The notes under the pieces were generated by a model. That model was not told the origin of the DNA. It ran no database searches and was given only the letters and a program-made list of their open reading frames with translations. This document shows, in pieces, positions 1 to 7,635 of a stretch of DNA of 64,000 nucleotides; position 1 is the first letter of the stretch, and every line of letters starts with the position of its first letter. The stretch is from contig NZ_BLAJ01000004.1 in the NCBI RefSeq assembly GCF_009176305.1, positions 558,001 through 622,000 on the forward strand. The letters run 5' to 3'. A program made the translations under genes and the position numbers. This stretch comes from Martinezella dioscoreae. GTDB lineage: Bacteria; Pseudomonadota; Alphaproteobacteria; Rhizobiales; Rhizobiaceae.

Positions 1-427
1 TCGCGGAAACTCGCGATCCTAGAACATGTTACGTCTGATCTCGCGATAGATCATTTACCGGTGACGGCCGAGCTGACGGGCCCTCTCGTTAATCGGCGCC
101 TTGCGATCGGCGAGGGTCAATTGCGTATAGCATCGGGACATGCCAAAATCTCCAAAGTGAAGCCATTGAAATCATTGGCATGTCGCACTTGGAAATAGAA
201 TGTACCCGGCTACATGGTTTTCGCACGTAAGATGTATTATGGAACATAAGCGCCGTGTATCTACTTCATCTTCAAGGGCAAAGTGTCGCCCGAACAGCAG
301 CACGATCGCGCACGCGCTCGCCACGATCATCTTCTGCATCTTTCCAGAATGGCTTGCTGGCAAGCTGAAGATGATGCGCGTCGAACATGCCAGACCGTGT
401 CGAGAGCGTCGGCCGCCCAGCTTTCCA
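1..427. other. Gene-free left edge
   Basis: I recognise no gene here. The open frames that cross it have no family resemblance or ribosome binding site. The only structure I see is the inverted repeat at 137-184, listed separately. Confidence 0.5.
137..184. repeat. 10-bp perfect inverted repeat, 28-nt spacer
   Basis: GACATGCCAA at 137-146 is matched by TTGGCATGTC at 175-184. It lies downstream of the HxlR gene, so it could be a long-loop terminator, or an operator of an unseen gene. No T-run follows on either strand. Confidence 0.4.
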
Positions 428-871
428 TCATAACGTTTCCCCGGTTGAAGTCGAGGTCTTGCGGTCATACTCCTCTTGATACTGTTCCATGGCCGCGCCG
501 TTCGCCATCGCCCATTGGTAGAGCGCTGCGAAGGGCTCGCGAAGAGACTCGGCCATTGGCGTGATGGAGTACTCGACGCCCACCGGGGCTGTCGGCAAAA
601 CATGCCTTCGAACGAGTCCGTTTCTCTCGAGACGCTTGAGCGCATCCGCGAGGGCCTTGTGCGTTATACCGTCGAGACGACGCATGATCTCGTTGAAACG
701 GGACGGTTTCGTGCAGAGTACGCTTAGGATCAGGAGCGACCACTTATTTGCGACTTGCTCGAGCACCGGCCTCGCCCTTCTTGCATCGATCATTGCCTCG
801 TCGATCAACTTCTTTGTCGACTTTTGGGTTCGCCCCGCGGTTGCGGTTCTCGTATCGATAGAACTTGGCAC
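428..871 (-). CDS. HxlR-family winged-helix regulator
   Basis: A 147-residue DNA-binding regulator of the HxlR (DUF24) type. The winged-helix core runs from about residue 33 (VANKWSLLIL) through FNEIMRRLDGITHKAL and LKRLERNGLVRR to the wing VEYSITPMAESL. The family-typical N-terminal redox Cys is absent: the position before the core reads RARPVLEQV. The GTG start at 871 has AGGAAA upstream; Met28 (MIDARRARP) is an alternative start. It is divergent from the SDR oxidoreductase, which is the usual arrangement for HxlR regulators controlling a neighbouring oxidoreductase. The shared intergenic region holds an 11-bp inverted repeat that is its likely operator. Confidence 0.88.
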   Translation of the reverse strand: MPSSIDTRTATAGRTQKSTKKLIDEAMIDARRARPVLEQVANKWSLLILSVLCTKPSRFNEIMRRLDGITHKALADALKRLERNGLVRRHVLPTAPVGVEYSITPMAESLREPFAALYQWAMANGAAMEQYQEEYDRKTSTSTGETL

Positions 872-880
872 TGATATACT

Positions 881-940
881 TTCCTATATCTGATTTACAC
901 ACGGTGCGTATTTCGCACTAGATATAGGAACTATATCTGA
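881..940. promoter_or_regulatory. Divergent operator region of HxlR/SDR pair
   Basis: TTCCTATATCT (881-891) and AGATATAGGAA (920-930) form a perfect inverted repeat. CTATATCTGA occurs twice as a direct repeat (884-893 and 931-940). The AT-rich dyads sit between the two divergent start codons, as expected for a dimeric winged-helix regulator. Binding by the adjacent HxlR protein is inferred. Confidence 0.6.
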
Positions 941-970
941 CTCCCCGTGTTCAATCGCAAGGAGTTCACG

Positions 971-1684
971 ATGAGACTCGAAGACAAGATTTCAGTGGTT
1001 ATTGGTGGTGGAAGCGGTATCGGAGCCGCGATCGCGGCTCGCTTTGCGGCCGAAGGGTCAATTGTCTACGCGACCAGCCGTAAGCCATTCGTGTCCCCTG
1101 ACCAAGGCCGGATAATCCCGGTCGTTGCAGACGCCGGCCTCGCCTCCGATGTGAAACAGCTATACGACCGGGTTCGCGAGGAACGCGGCGGAATTGACGT
1201 CTTGGTCTTGAACGCGGGCATGTCGGAATACGCAGAACTCGGCGGCATCTCGGAAGATCTATACGATCGTATATTCGACCTAAACGTTCGCTCCCTCCTC
1301 TTTGCCGCACAGAACGCCTTGGAACTCATCCCTGATAACGGTTCGATCGTGTTGATCGGATCCATAGCCGATGCGATCGGTCCGAAAGGATACGGTGTCT
1401 ACAGCGCGAGCAAGGCGGCGGTTCGATCGTTCACCCGAACCTGGGCAAACGAACTTGCCCCCAGAGGGATCCGCGTCAATGTTGTTAGCCCTGGACCTAC
1501 GGACACGGCCATGATGGCGGCGACTACAGACGAAGTTCGCGCGGCACTTACCGGGATGATCCCGCTGGGCCGTCTCGGCAGACCGGATGAAGTGGCGTCG
1601 GCGGCGCTCTTCCTCGCAAGCAGCGAAAGCAGCTTCACGACCGGGGCGGAACTGTGCGTGGACGGCGGAGCTACCCAGGTTTGA
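971..1684 (+). CDS. SDR-family NAD(P)-dependent oxidoreductase
   Basis: A 237-residue classical short-chain dehydrogenase/reductase. The cofactor loop GGGSGIGAA lies near residue 14, LNAGM gives the structural NAG motif, and the active site is Ser (LIGSIADAIG) followed by YSASK. The C-terminal SGxxxxVDGG-like end reads TTGAELCVDGG, typical of the FabG-like subgroup. ATG at 971 is chosen over the in-frame GTG at 947 because AAGGAG sits at 959-964. The substrate cannot be read from the sequence. Divergence from an HxlR regulator suggests induction by a reactive or aromatic small molecule, which is inference. Confidence 0.92.
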   Translation: MRLEDKISVVIGGGSGIGAAIAARFAAEGSIVYATSRKPFVSPDQGRIIPVVADAGLASDVKQLYDRVREERGGIDVLVLNAGMSEYAELGGISEDLYDRIFDLNVRSLLFAAQNALELIPDNGSIVLIGSIADAIGPKGYGVYSASKAAVRSFTRTWANELAPRGIRVNVVSPGPTDTAMMAATTDEVRAALTGMIPLGRLGRPDEVASAALFLASSESSFTTGAELCVDGGATQV

Positions 1685-1946
1685 CTGTCCGGGGTCCAAG
1701 CCTGCCCTTCCCCTGAAGGCTGGATCTACAAAGCCGCCAGCCGCCGGTCAATCCGAGTTTCGGCTCAGTGTTGATATTGCCTCGAATCGACCCAGTCTGA
1801 CACTTCACTCCGATCTTACAGAAGCAAAAGACCAATTCTTTCAAAAAGTTGGGAATGCAGCAGGTGATCGTAAAATGTGCAGCTGGGTCATTTTCAGCTG
1901 ATAATCAACCGGCAATACGCTAAGCGTCGCTCGAGAGATGCCTGTC

Positions 1947-2927
1947 CTATCGCAGAGCGCTTTGTGCTGTGCAAATCCTGTCGATCAGAGCGTCGAGCTC
2001 ACCCTTTGGGGGACGATTTTTGGAGAAGCGATGCTTCAAATGCATGATCGGTTCGGCGAGGATCTCTTCCAGGTTCTCGGCGCAGCTGAAGTCACCGGCA
2101 ACGCGCTTGACCTTCGAATTGTCGAAGATCGCGGTCCAGGCCTTGTCGCCGACCAAAGGGCCTACCCAATCCGGATTATACTTGATCAGCGTATCCGTCG
2201 GTACGTGGACGATTTTCGCCTCGACACCCAGCAATCTGGCGATCGCCTTCTGAATATCATCCCATAAATGGGCGCGATCGGAGGTGATGTGGAAGATTTC
2301 GCTTAAAGCTGCCTGCTTGCCGAAAAGCCCAACGAAAGGCACTGCGAAATCGACCGAGCGCGTCAATGTCCACGGCGTGTGGCCATCACCCGCGACGATC
2401 GTGGGCTCGCCATCCAGCATGCGCCGCGCCATTATATCGCTGTCGCCCATCATGATCGGCAGGCCCGTGCGCACGGTGTGACTGGGGCGAACGATCGTCC
2501 AGGCCAGCCCCTTTGACGCCATCAGCAGCTCCTCGCAGGCGATCTTGGCCTGACTGTAGGGCCAGTAGGGATTGATGGCCGGCGTTTTTTCGGTGATGAC
2601 ATAGTGGCGTGCCGGTTTCTCATAAACCGAAGCCGAAGAGATGAAAATGTACTGGCCGCAATTGCCTGCAAACACCTCGATGTCTCGCGCGATCTGATCC
2701 GGCGTGAAAGCGATAAACTGGCATATGACGTCATAGTTGGCTCTGGCCAGATTAGCATAGGCAGCCGATCCGAGCTCGCCGGTGATCGAAGTCACGCCAG
2801 CAGGCAACGGGTCCCCTCTCAGGCCGCGGTTGTAGACACTGACGCGATGTCCCTCGCCAACAGCACGCTCGACGCAGGGATATGAGATTTGGCCGGTACC
2901 GCCAATGAAAAGCACGTTCAAAGCCAT
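1947..2927 (-). CDS. NAD-dependent epimerase/dehydratase family protein
   Basis: A 326-residue extended SDR. The N-terminal Rossmann loop reads FIGGTGQIS rather than the usual GxxGxxG. The catalytic pair appears as SSASVYEK followed by YSQAK near residue 130 (canonical YxxxK). The protein resembles nucleotide-sugar epimerase/reductase relatives, with a C-terminal substrate domain (VDFAVPFVGLF, FHITSDRAHLWDDIQ). The start at 2927 is followed directly by MALNVLFIGGTG, so no extension is likely. It converges on the SDR gene across a 262-bp gap in which I see nothing else. The substrate is unknown. Confidence 0.85.
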   Translation of the reverse strand: MALNVLFIGGTGQISYPCVERAVGEGHRVSVYNRGLRGDPLPAGVTSITGELGSAAYANLARANYDVICQFIAFTPDQIARDIEVFAGNCGQYIFISSASVYEKPARHYVITEKTPAINPYWPYSQAKIACEELLMASKGLAWTIVRPSHTVRTGLPIMMGDSDIMARRMLDGEPTIVAGDGHTPWTLTRSVDFAVPFVGLFGKQAALSEIFHITSDRAHLWDDIQKAIARLLGVEAKIVHVPTDTLIKYNPDWVGPLVGDKAWTAIFDNSKVKRVAGDFSCAENLEEILAEPIMHLKHRFSKNRPPKGELDALIDRICTAQSALR

Positions 2928-2949
2928 ATGAAGGACCTCAGCGTCTGAT

Positions 2950-2970
2950 TGGTAGGATCAATGACTACCA
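2950..2970. promoter_or_regulatory. Small dyad upstream of the epimerase
   Basis: TGGTAG (2950-2955) and CTACCA (2965-2970) are inverted, 22 nt upstream of the epimerase start codon. The position suits an operator; the regulator is unknown. The rest of 2928-3096 holds nothing I recognise. Confidence 0.3.
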
Positions 2971-3096
2971 TTCATACCGCGAAAATGCCCGATCGTCTCC
3001 CGCCGATCACCCTCATGATGACCATCACCATCAAAAAATTGGGAAAGGCTTCAGATCGGCAGCATGCCTGCAGCACCTCGGCAGGTCAAAACGTAC

Positions 3097-3738
3097 CTAC
3101 CAACGTAGACTGAATTTGCCGACCAGGCTTCCGGCCAGCCCGCTCAGCAAGATGCCGAGCGTGTACCATATCGCGATGAATGGAATGCCGTTTTCGACGC
3201 AGGCCCAGGAGTAGACCCAGCCGCCGACGCCGCCGGCACAAGCGCCTGCAACGAAACCGGCGAGTGCCGGGCGCGTGGGGGCTGCACGTCTGAGAAACCA
3301 CATGTTGGCGCAGAAAGCGGGAATGCCGAAAGCCACGATCAGGAAAGGACAAAAGGACGCCGAATATCCGATGATCAAACCCGGATAGGATGAAGCCGGC
3401 GACAGCCCGAGTTGAGCGATGGCCAGAAGCGCGACGATGCCGAATGCCACGACCGGAACCCGAGCCATACTCCCAATCGAACCCTCTGGGCGCGCAACCC
3501 GTTCAAGGGCCATGATCGTCGCGCTCAGTAGTACGGCAGTATATAAGAACTTCACCCAAAACGCCGCCACCGTCACGTGGTGCAGATGCGGGCGAAAACT
3601 GAGCGATATCAGCAGTGCGATGGCCGCGCCGATCACGCCGACAATGATTGTAAGCGCAAGCCTCACTCGCAGCGCATGATGGCGAACCGGAGTGAGATCG
3701 CTTACCAGAGCCTCGATCAATTCATCATTTTTCGTCAT
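3097..3738 (-). CDS. NrsF-type (DUF1109) anti-sigma factor, membrane protein
   Basis: A 213-residue integral membrane protein with about six hydrophobic segments. After a short cytoplasmic N-terminus (MTKNDELIEALVSDLTPV) comes a helix at LTIIVGVIGAAIALLIS, and the family-typical C-P/S-F segments follow (SASFCPFLIVAFGIP). This matches the DUF1109/NrsF family, which sequesters an ECF sigma factor and releases it on an envelope or metal/oxidant signal. The ATG at 3738 overlaps the end of the sigma gene by 14 nt, giving translational coupling. The longer frame to 3852 is rejected because it would read through sigma coding sequence. Confidence 0.85.
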   Translation of the reverse strand: MTKNDELIEALVSDLTPVRHHALRVRLALTIIVGVIGAAIALLISLSFRPHLHHVTVAAFWVKFLYTAVLLSATIMALERVARPEGSIGSMARVPVVAFGIVALLAIAQLGLSPASSYPGLIIGYSASFCPFLIVAFGIPAFCANMWFLRRAAPTRPALAGFVAGACAGGVGGWVYSWACVENGIPFIAIWYTLGILLSGLAGSLVGKFSLRW

Positions 3739-4282
3739 TGGCAAAACCCAGCTTGCGTCCAATCGCGCGCATCCCTCGGTGAATGCTGACGCGAACCATT
3801 GCTTCCGACTGGCCGCTCTCGCTCGCGGCTTCGGCAGTGGTTTTTCCGGCAATCTTTACCTGCCGCAGGAGCTCCCTTTGTTTGGCAGGCAATTGGTCGA
3901 GAAGACGGTCGATGTCGAGGTGAGCAAAGAGTGTCTCCTCTCGAAATTCAGCGGCGATCTCGTCTCCCAAAGCAATTTCTACGCCTCTTCTACTGCCATT
4001 TACCCTGAAATGGTCGATTAGCTTGTATTTCGCGATTTGGAAAAACCACGCGGTGAACGGCCGTTCCCGATCATAGGTAATGCGCCGGCTATGCACCGCC
4101 AAAAGCACCTCCTGGACCAGATCCTCGCCATCACGGTCCGCATTCGATCCAAGCCTCCTTCGATAAAATGCCAGAAGCAGATCTCGCAAAATGACGAGCA
4201 AGCGCCTGTACGCAGCCTCATCGCCGTCAAGCGAGAGAAGCATCAAGCCTTTCAGGACCTGTTCCGATACCGATTTCGTCAT
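3725..4282 (-). CDS. ECF sigma factor (SigF/ECF26-like) paired with NrsF
   Basis: A 185-residue extracytoplasmic-function sigma factor. Region 2 carries DGEDLVQEVLLAVH and RPFTAWFFQIAKYKLIDHFR; region 4 carries LDQLPAKQRELLRQ and the recognition helix EAASESGQSEAMVRVSIHRGM. Pairing with a DUF1109 anti-sigma matches the SigF-NrsF arrangement known from Caulobacter. The assigned start at 4282 has no Shine-Dalgarno and would lie about 7 nt from the predicted transcript start. Met14 (4243), preceded by GAAAGG, is a credible alternative. A GTAAC-N16-CGAA element upstream suggests autoregulation, with the same element in front of the divergent operon. Confidence 0.9.
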   Translation of the reverse strand: MTKSVSEQVLKGLMLLSLDGDEAAYRRLLVILRDLLLAFYRRRLGSNADRDGEDLVQEVLLAVHSRRITYDRERPFTAWFFQIAKYKLIDHFRVNGSRRGVEIALGDEIAAEFREETLFAHLDIDRLLDQLPAKQRELLRQVKIAGKTTAEAASESGQSEAMVRVSIHRGMRAIGRKLGFANDEK

Positions 4283-4295
4283 TCGCGTGCAGTCA

Positions 4296-4320
4296 TTCGT
4301 TGATCGGCGCTATTTGTTAC
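4296..4320 (-). promoter_or_regulatory. Putative ECF promoter for the sigma/anti-sigma operon
   Basis: On the minus strand GTAAC (4320-4316) is followed after 16 nt by CGAA (4299-4296). It resembles the GTAACC-N16-CGAA motif that I recall for Caulobacter SigF targets, and it faces the sigma gene. Confidence 0.55.
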
Positions 4321-4374
4321 ATCCCGAACCGGATTTTTTGTCGCCCTTCTTGCGATCACAACGGCGTGATCGCT

Positions 4375-4399
4375 GTAACGCATTCGCACAAGCGCCGAA
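4375..4399 (+). promoter_or_regulatory. Putative ECF promoter for the periplasmic redox operon
   Basis: GTAAC (4375-4379), then 16 nt, then CGAA (4396-4399): the same spacing and core as the divergent element at 4296-4320. It lies about 145 nt upstream of the first gene of the operon, leaving a fairly long leader. Confidence 0.55.
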
Positions 4400-4542
4400 T
4401 GAAGGGGCGGAATTGAGGGACGATCGGTTGTCGCCGGTAGGATGCCATAGCCGCCTTGCCCCATTTCCAAAGCGATCGCCCTACCCGCTCCAGATAGCTG
4501 GATGGGCATCATGTCGAAAAGATGCGAGATATGGAGAGCAGA

Positions 4543-5154
4543 ATGTCGCTCACGAAGTTCAAGATCATGGGTATGGTGCTGGCGCTGGGTGCCGCGACCA
4601 CACTATCCGCACAGGCTGCCGAAAAGGCGCGCGTTCGCGGCGTCGTGGAAAGCCTTAGCGGCGATACGCTGATGGTCAAATCGCGCGAAGGCAAGGACGT
4701 GACGATCAAGCTGAAATCCGGCTGGGCCGTCAACGGCATCGTCAACGCCTCCGTGACAGACATCAAGCCTGGGGATTTCGTCGGCATCGCGTCCGTTCCG
4801 ACCGACAGCGGCATCAACGGGGCGCTCGAGGTACTGATCTTCCCGGCCGCGATGAAAGGCACCGGCGAGGGCGATTACGGCTGGGATCTGAAGCCGAAGA
4901 GCTCGATGACCAATGCGACGGTTGCCAGCGCCGTCACCTCTGTCAACGGCCCCACCCTGTCGCTCACCTATAAGGGCGGCGAGAAAAAGATCTCGATCCC
5001 GCCGGGCACGCCGGTCGTCACCTTCGGTAAGGCGACGAAGGACGACATCAAGCCCGGCGCAGGAGTCATCATTAACGGCACAACCGATGGAGACAATACG
5101 GTTGAATCCGACCGTGTCGTGGTCGGCATAAACGGCGTCATCCCGCCAATGTGA
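4543..5154 (+). CDS. Exported beta-rich protein with two OB-like repeats (DUF5666-like)
   Basis: A 203-residue exported protein. The signal peptide is MSLTKFKIMGMVLALGA, with cleavage after SAQA. The mature part holds two related units: RVRGVVESLSGDTLMVK...DIKPGDFVGI, and ATVASAVTSVNGPTLSLTY...DIKPGAGVII. This is the pattern of DUF5666-type OB-fold repeats. There is no Cys or His, so metal or heme binding through those residues is unlikely. The start at 4543 follows GGAGAG at 4533-4538; upstream ATGs lack a binding site. It heads the operon with the cytochrome b and the molybdoenzyme. Its role is unknown; substrate or partner binding is a guess. Confidence 0.7.
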   Translation: MSLTKFKIMGMVLALGAATTLSAQAAEKARVRGVVESLSGDTLMVKSREGKDVTIKLKSGWAVNGIVNASVTDIKPGDFVGIASVPTDSGINGALEVLIFPAAMKGTGEGDYGWDLKPKSSMTNATVASAVTSVNGPTLSLTYKGGEKKISIPPGTPVVTFGKATKDDIKPGAGVIINGTTDGDNTVESDRVVVGINGVIPPM

Positions 5155-5175
5155 CGCATCGATGCCGCCACCACG

Positions 5176-5210
5176 GGGCTGCCCGGTTGCCGATCGCATC
5201 CGGGCAGCTC
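5176..5210 (+). terminator. Intercistronic stem-loop
   Basis: GCTGCCCGG (5178-5186) pairs perfectly with CCGGGCAGC (5200-5208), extendable by two weaker pairs. No T-run follows, so it is more likely an attenuating or mRNA-stabilising hairpin than a full terminator. A second mini-hairpin, CCGCC-TTTT-GGCGG, follows at 5250-5263. Confidence 0.5.
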
Positions 5211-5282
5211 AATGAGCGGCGATAGCGTTGCAGCATATGATTTCGGACACCGCCTTTTGGCGGCACGTCAGGAGAATTACCC

Positions 5283-6143
5283 ATGACAAGCATCGAGCAG
5301 ATCGGCACAGCGCCGCCCCCGCCCCCGGCCAAGATCTTCATTCGCCGTCATTCGGCTCTTACGCGGATAACGCACTGGATCAATGTGCTGTGTTTGACCT
5401 TGCTGCTGATGAGTGGCATGCAGATCTTCAATGCCGATCCACAATTACATTGGGGAAACTACGGAGCTGTTGAAGATCCGTCATGGTTCGAAATCGCCAG
5501 CAATCAGGATGGCGACAACATCACCGGAACAGTGCGCATCGGCCGTCTCTCGATCACCACAACCGGCATACTCGGTGCCTCCACGGCCGACGGCGAAATG
5601 ATGCCGCGCGCATTTCCGGCCTGGGCAACCATACCGAGCTACCAGGATCTTGCGGCTGGCCGACGCTGGCATTTCTTCTTCGCCTGGCTGTTTGTCATCA
5701 ATGGGCTCGTTTACATGACCTACAGCCTCATCGGCGGTCATTTCCGCCGCGATCTGGCGCCGACGATTCAAGACATCAAGCCCGGGAACATCTGGCATGA
5801 AATCAAGGATCATGCCCGATTGCGCTTCCCGCAGGGGGAAAAGGCGCGGCACTATAATGCGTTGCAAAAGCTGACCTATCTCATCGTAATCTTCATCCTG
5901 CTGCCGCTGATGATCGGTTCAGGATTGACCATGTCACCGGCGATAGACGCCGGTTACCCCTTCCTGCTCGATATTTTGGGTGGTCGCCAATCGGCCCGCT
6001 CCATTCATTTCATCACCGCCTGGAGCCTGGTGGCCTTCGTCGTCGTGCATATCGCGATGGTCATTCTCTCCGGGCTTTGGAACAACATGCGTTCGATGGT
6101 GACCGGCCGCTACGCTATCATCAACGAGGAGGCCGACCGATGA
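5283..6143 (+). CDS. Membrane cytochrome b (b561/Ni-Fe hydrogenase B-type)
   Basis: A 286-residue di-heme-type cytochrome b. Four main membrane segments are visible: around residue 30 (WINVLCLTLLLMSGMQIF), 137 (FFFAWLFVINGLVYMTY), 200 (LTYLIVIFILLPLMIGSGL) and 250 (SLVAFVVVHIAMVILSGLW). Candidate heme-ligand His residues are in RRHSALTRITHW, RRWHFFF, IHFITAW and VVHIAM. AGGAG precedes the ATG. The stop overlaps the start of the molybdoenzyme (ATGA), so the two are translationally coupled and probably form one membrane-anchored redox complex that exchanges electrons with the quinone pool. Confidence 0.88.
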   Translation: MTSIEQIGTAPPPPPAKIFIRRHSALTRITHWINVLCLTLLLMSGMQIFNADPQLHWGNYGAVEDPSWFEIASNQDGDNITGTVRIGRLSITTTGILGASTADGEMMPRAFPAWATIPSYQDLAAGRRWHFFFAWLFVINGLVYMTYSLIGGHFRRDLAPTIQDIKPGNIWHEIKDHARLRFPQGEKARHYNALQKLTYLIVIFILLPLMIGSGLTMSPAIDAGYPFLLDILGGRQSARSIHFITAWSLVAFVVVHIAMVILSGLWNNMRSMVTGRYAIINEEADR

Positions 6144-6916
6144 GCTCCATCTTCACCCGGCGCCGTTTTCTCATTGGCTCGGCCGCCAGTCTGGGCGCCG
6201 TGGGCCTGACGGGATGCGATGACATTTCTCAGAACCAGCACGTTCAGAAGGTGCTCGCTCTGGCTGAACGGCTGACCATGGGCACACAGCGGCTCATAGT
6301 TTCGCCGCAGACGCTTGCTCGAGAATATACCGACGCAGATATTTCACCGAGCTTTCATCCGAATGGATCAATTCAGCCAAACAGCGCCGAATATATCCAG
6401 ATGGTCGAAACTCAATTTGCCGAGTGGCGGCTCAAGATCGATGGCATGGTCAATAGGCCGATGGAATTTTCGTTGGCCGACCTAAAGAAGCTGCCTTCTC
6501 GCACCCAGATCACCCGCCACGACTGTGTCGAAGGCTGGAGCGCCATCGGGAAATGGCAGGGCGTTCCTCTCGGGCTTATCCTGCAGACTGCGGGTTTGAG
6601 GCCAGGCGCTCGCTACGCCGTCTTTTATTGCGCAGATGAACTGGAACAAACACTCGATGGCAGCGGTCGCTACTACGAGAGTATTGACCTCATCGACGCC
6701 TTTCATCCGCAGTCGATCCTCGCCTATTCCCTTAACGGGAAGGATCTGGAAGTCGAACACGGCGCTCCCTTGCGGCTGCGCGTCGAGCGTCATCTTGGTT
6801 ACAAACACGCCAAATACGTCATGCGCATCGAAATCCGTGACCGGTTTGATGATTTGTGGGGTGGTAACGGCGGGTTCTGGGAAGATCGTGGCTACGAATG
6901 GTATGCCGGTATCTGA
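6140..6916 (+). CDS. Tat-exported molybdopterin oxidoreductase (sulfite-oxidase/MsrP-like fold)
   Basis: A 258-residue protein with a twin-arginine leader (TRRRFLIGSAAS) ending in LTGC, a possible lipobox. The Mo-ligating Cys is in TRHDCVEGWSAIGKW near residue 128, the signature of the sulfite-oxidase fold; the HLGYKHAKYV region near the end is also typical. Coupling by ATGA to a cytochrome b suggests a periplasmic enzyme fed from or feeding the quinone pool, as in MsrPQ-type or related systems. The substrate is not determinable; oxidised methionine, sulfite or another S/N-oxide are candidates. Start at 6140 is set by the ATGA overlap and the leader. Confidence 0.88.
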   Translation: MSSIFTRRRFLIGSAASLGAVGLTGCDDISQNQHVQKVLALAERLTMGTQRLIVSPQTLAREYTDADISPSFHPNGSIQPNSAEYIQMVETQFAEWRLKIDGMVNRPMEFSLADLKKLPSRTQITRHDCVEGWSAIGKWQGVPLGLILQTAGLRPGARYAVFYCADELEQTLDGSGRYYESIDLIDAFHPQSILAYSLNGKDLEVEHGAPLRLRVERHLGYKHAKYVMRIEIRDRFDDLWGGNGGFWEDRGYEWYAGI

Positions 6917-6939
6917 GATGTCGTAGCAGACGTCAATAA

Positions 6940-7092
6940 TCAGGCACGGCGATCGTAGACGATATCAGTGACATAGGCCGACGATACGTCCACGGATCGA
7001 GAACCTCGAAACCGTTGTGCTGCCCATTCCGCTATAATCTGCGCCGTCATGTCGTATCCTGCTGCGGAAATGGTAACGGCTACCGCTCGCAT
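6940..7092 (-). CDS. Possible 50-residue protein, unrecognised
   Basis: A short frame from ATG at 7092 with GGAG about 9 nt upstream, encoding MRAVAVTISAAGYDMTA... and ending VYDRRA. Its composition looks protein-like, but I recognise no family. It lies in the 375-nt gap between the molybdoenzyme and the copper protein, in which I see nothing else. Confidence 0.3.
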   Translation of the reverse strand: MRAVAVTISAAGYDMTAQIIAEWAAQRFRGSRSVDVSSAYVTDIVYDRRA

Positions 7093-7291
7093 TTCAAATC
7101 ACTCCGCTACTAAATGGAGAGCTTGATCGCATCGACGTTTTCTAGCGAAATTGACGAAGCCGCATCATGGGATGGAGGTGTTGCGAGCCCGACCCACATC
7201 TACCACAGCGACGCTTCAATCGGCGGGCCGGCGCAAAGATGCAACGTCGACCCGCTTGTCAGATGCGAAGATGGTACGAGGGCCTTCTTCT

Positions 7292-7630
7292 CTATGACGC
7301 CATGCGATGGCAACTGTCCGCACAGCGGCGGCAGGCTTTAACGCAATCCTGCATGTCACCGATCCGTTCGCAATCATCCGCGCATTGAGCGCAGATCTCC
7401 GCGCATTCACGACAGACGTGGCGATGATGTTGAGAGCCTATCAGCATGAAATGCGCGGCCGTCCGGCATATCTCGCTACAGGCCATCATGAGCTTGAAAT
7501 GCGGCGGACTGGTGTGCTCTCCTCCAGCCTGGAGACAGTGTCCCATCGCAGTGGACAGGCATTCGCCGTAGCACGCGAGGCAGTCTTCGATGCAGCTCTT
7601 CATTTCGGCTGAAACGTGGTGCATTGGCAT
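7292..7630 (-). CDS. Four-helix-bundle copper-storage protein (Csp/DUF326)
   Basis: A 112-residue Cys-rich protein with 16 Cys (residues 13, 17, 20, 24, 32, 51, 55, 73, 76, 80, 83, 87, 96, 100, 103, 107), mostly spaced CxxxC/CxxC as expected when they line the inside of a four-helix bundle. His-rich stretches (QHHRH) flank them. There is no signal peptide, so this is the cytosolic (Csp3-like) kind that binds many Cu(I) ions. It follows the DUF305 gene by 5 nt and is probably co-transcribed. No CueR-like site was recognised. Confidence 0.9.
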   Translation of the reverse strand: MPMHHVSAEMKSCIEDCLACYGECLSTAMGHCLQAGGEHTSPPHFKLMMACSEICRTAAHFMLIGSQHHRHVCRECAEICAQCADDCERIGDMQDCVKACRRCADSCHRMAS

Positions 7631-7635
7631 CCTCC

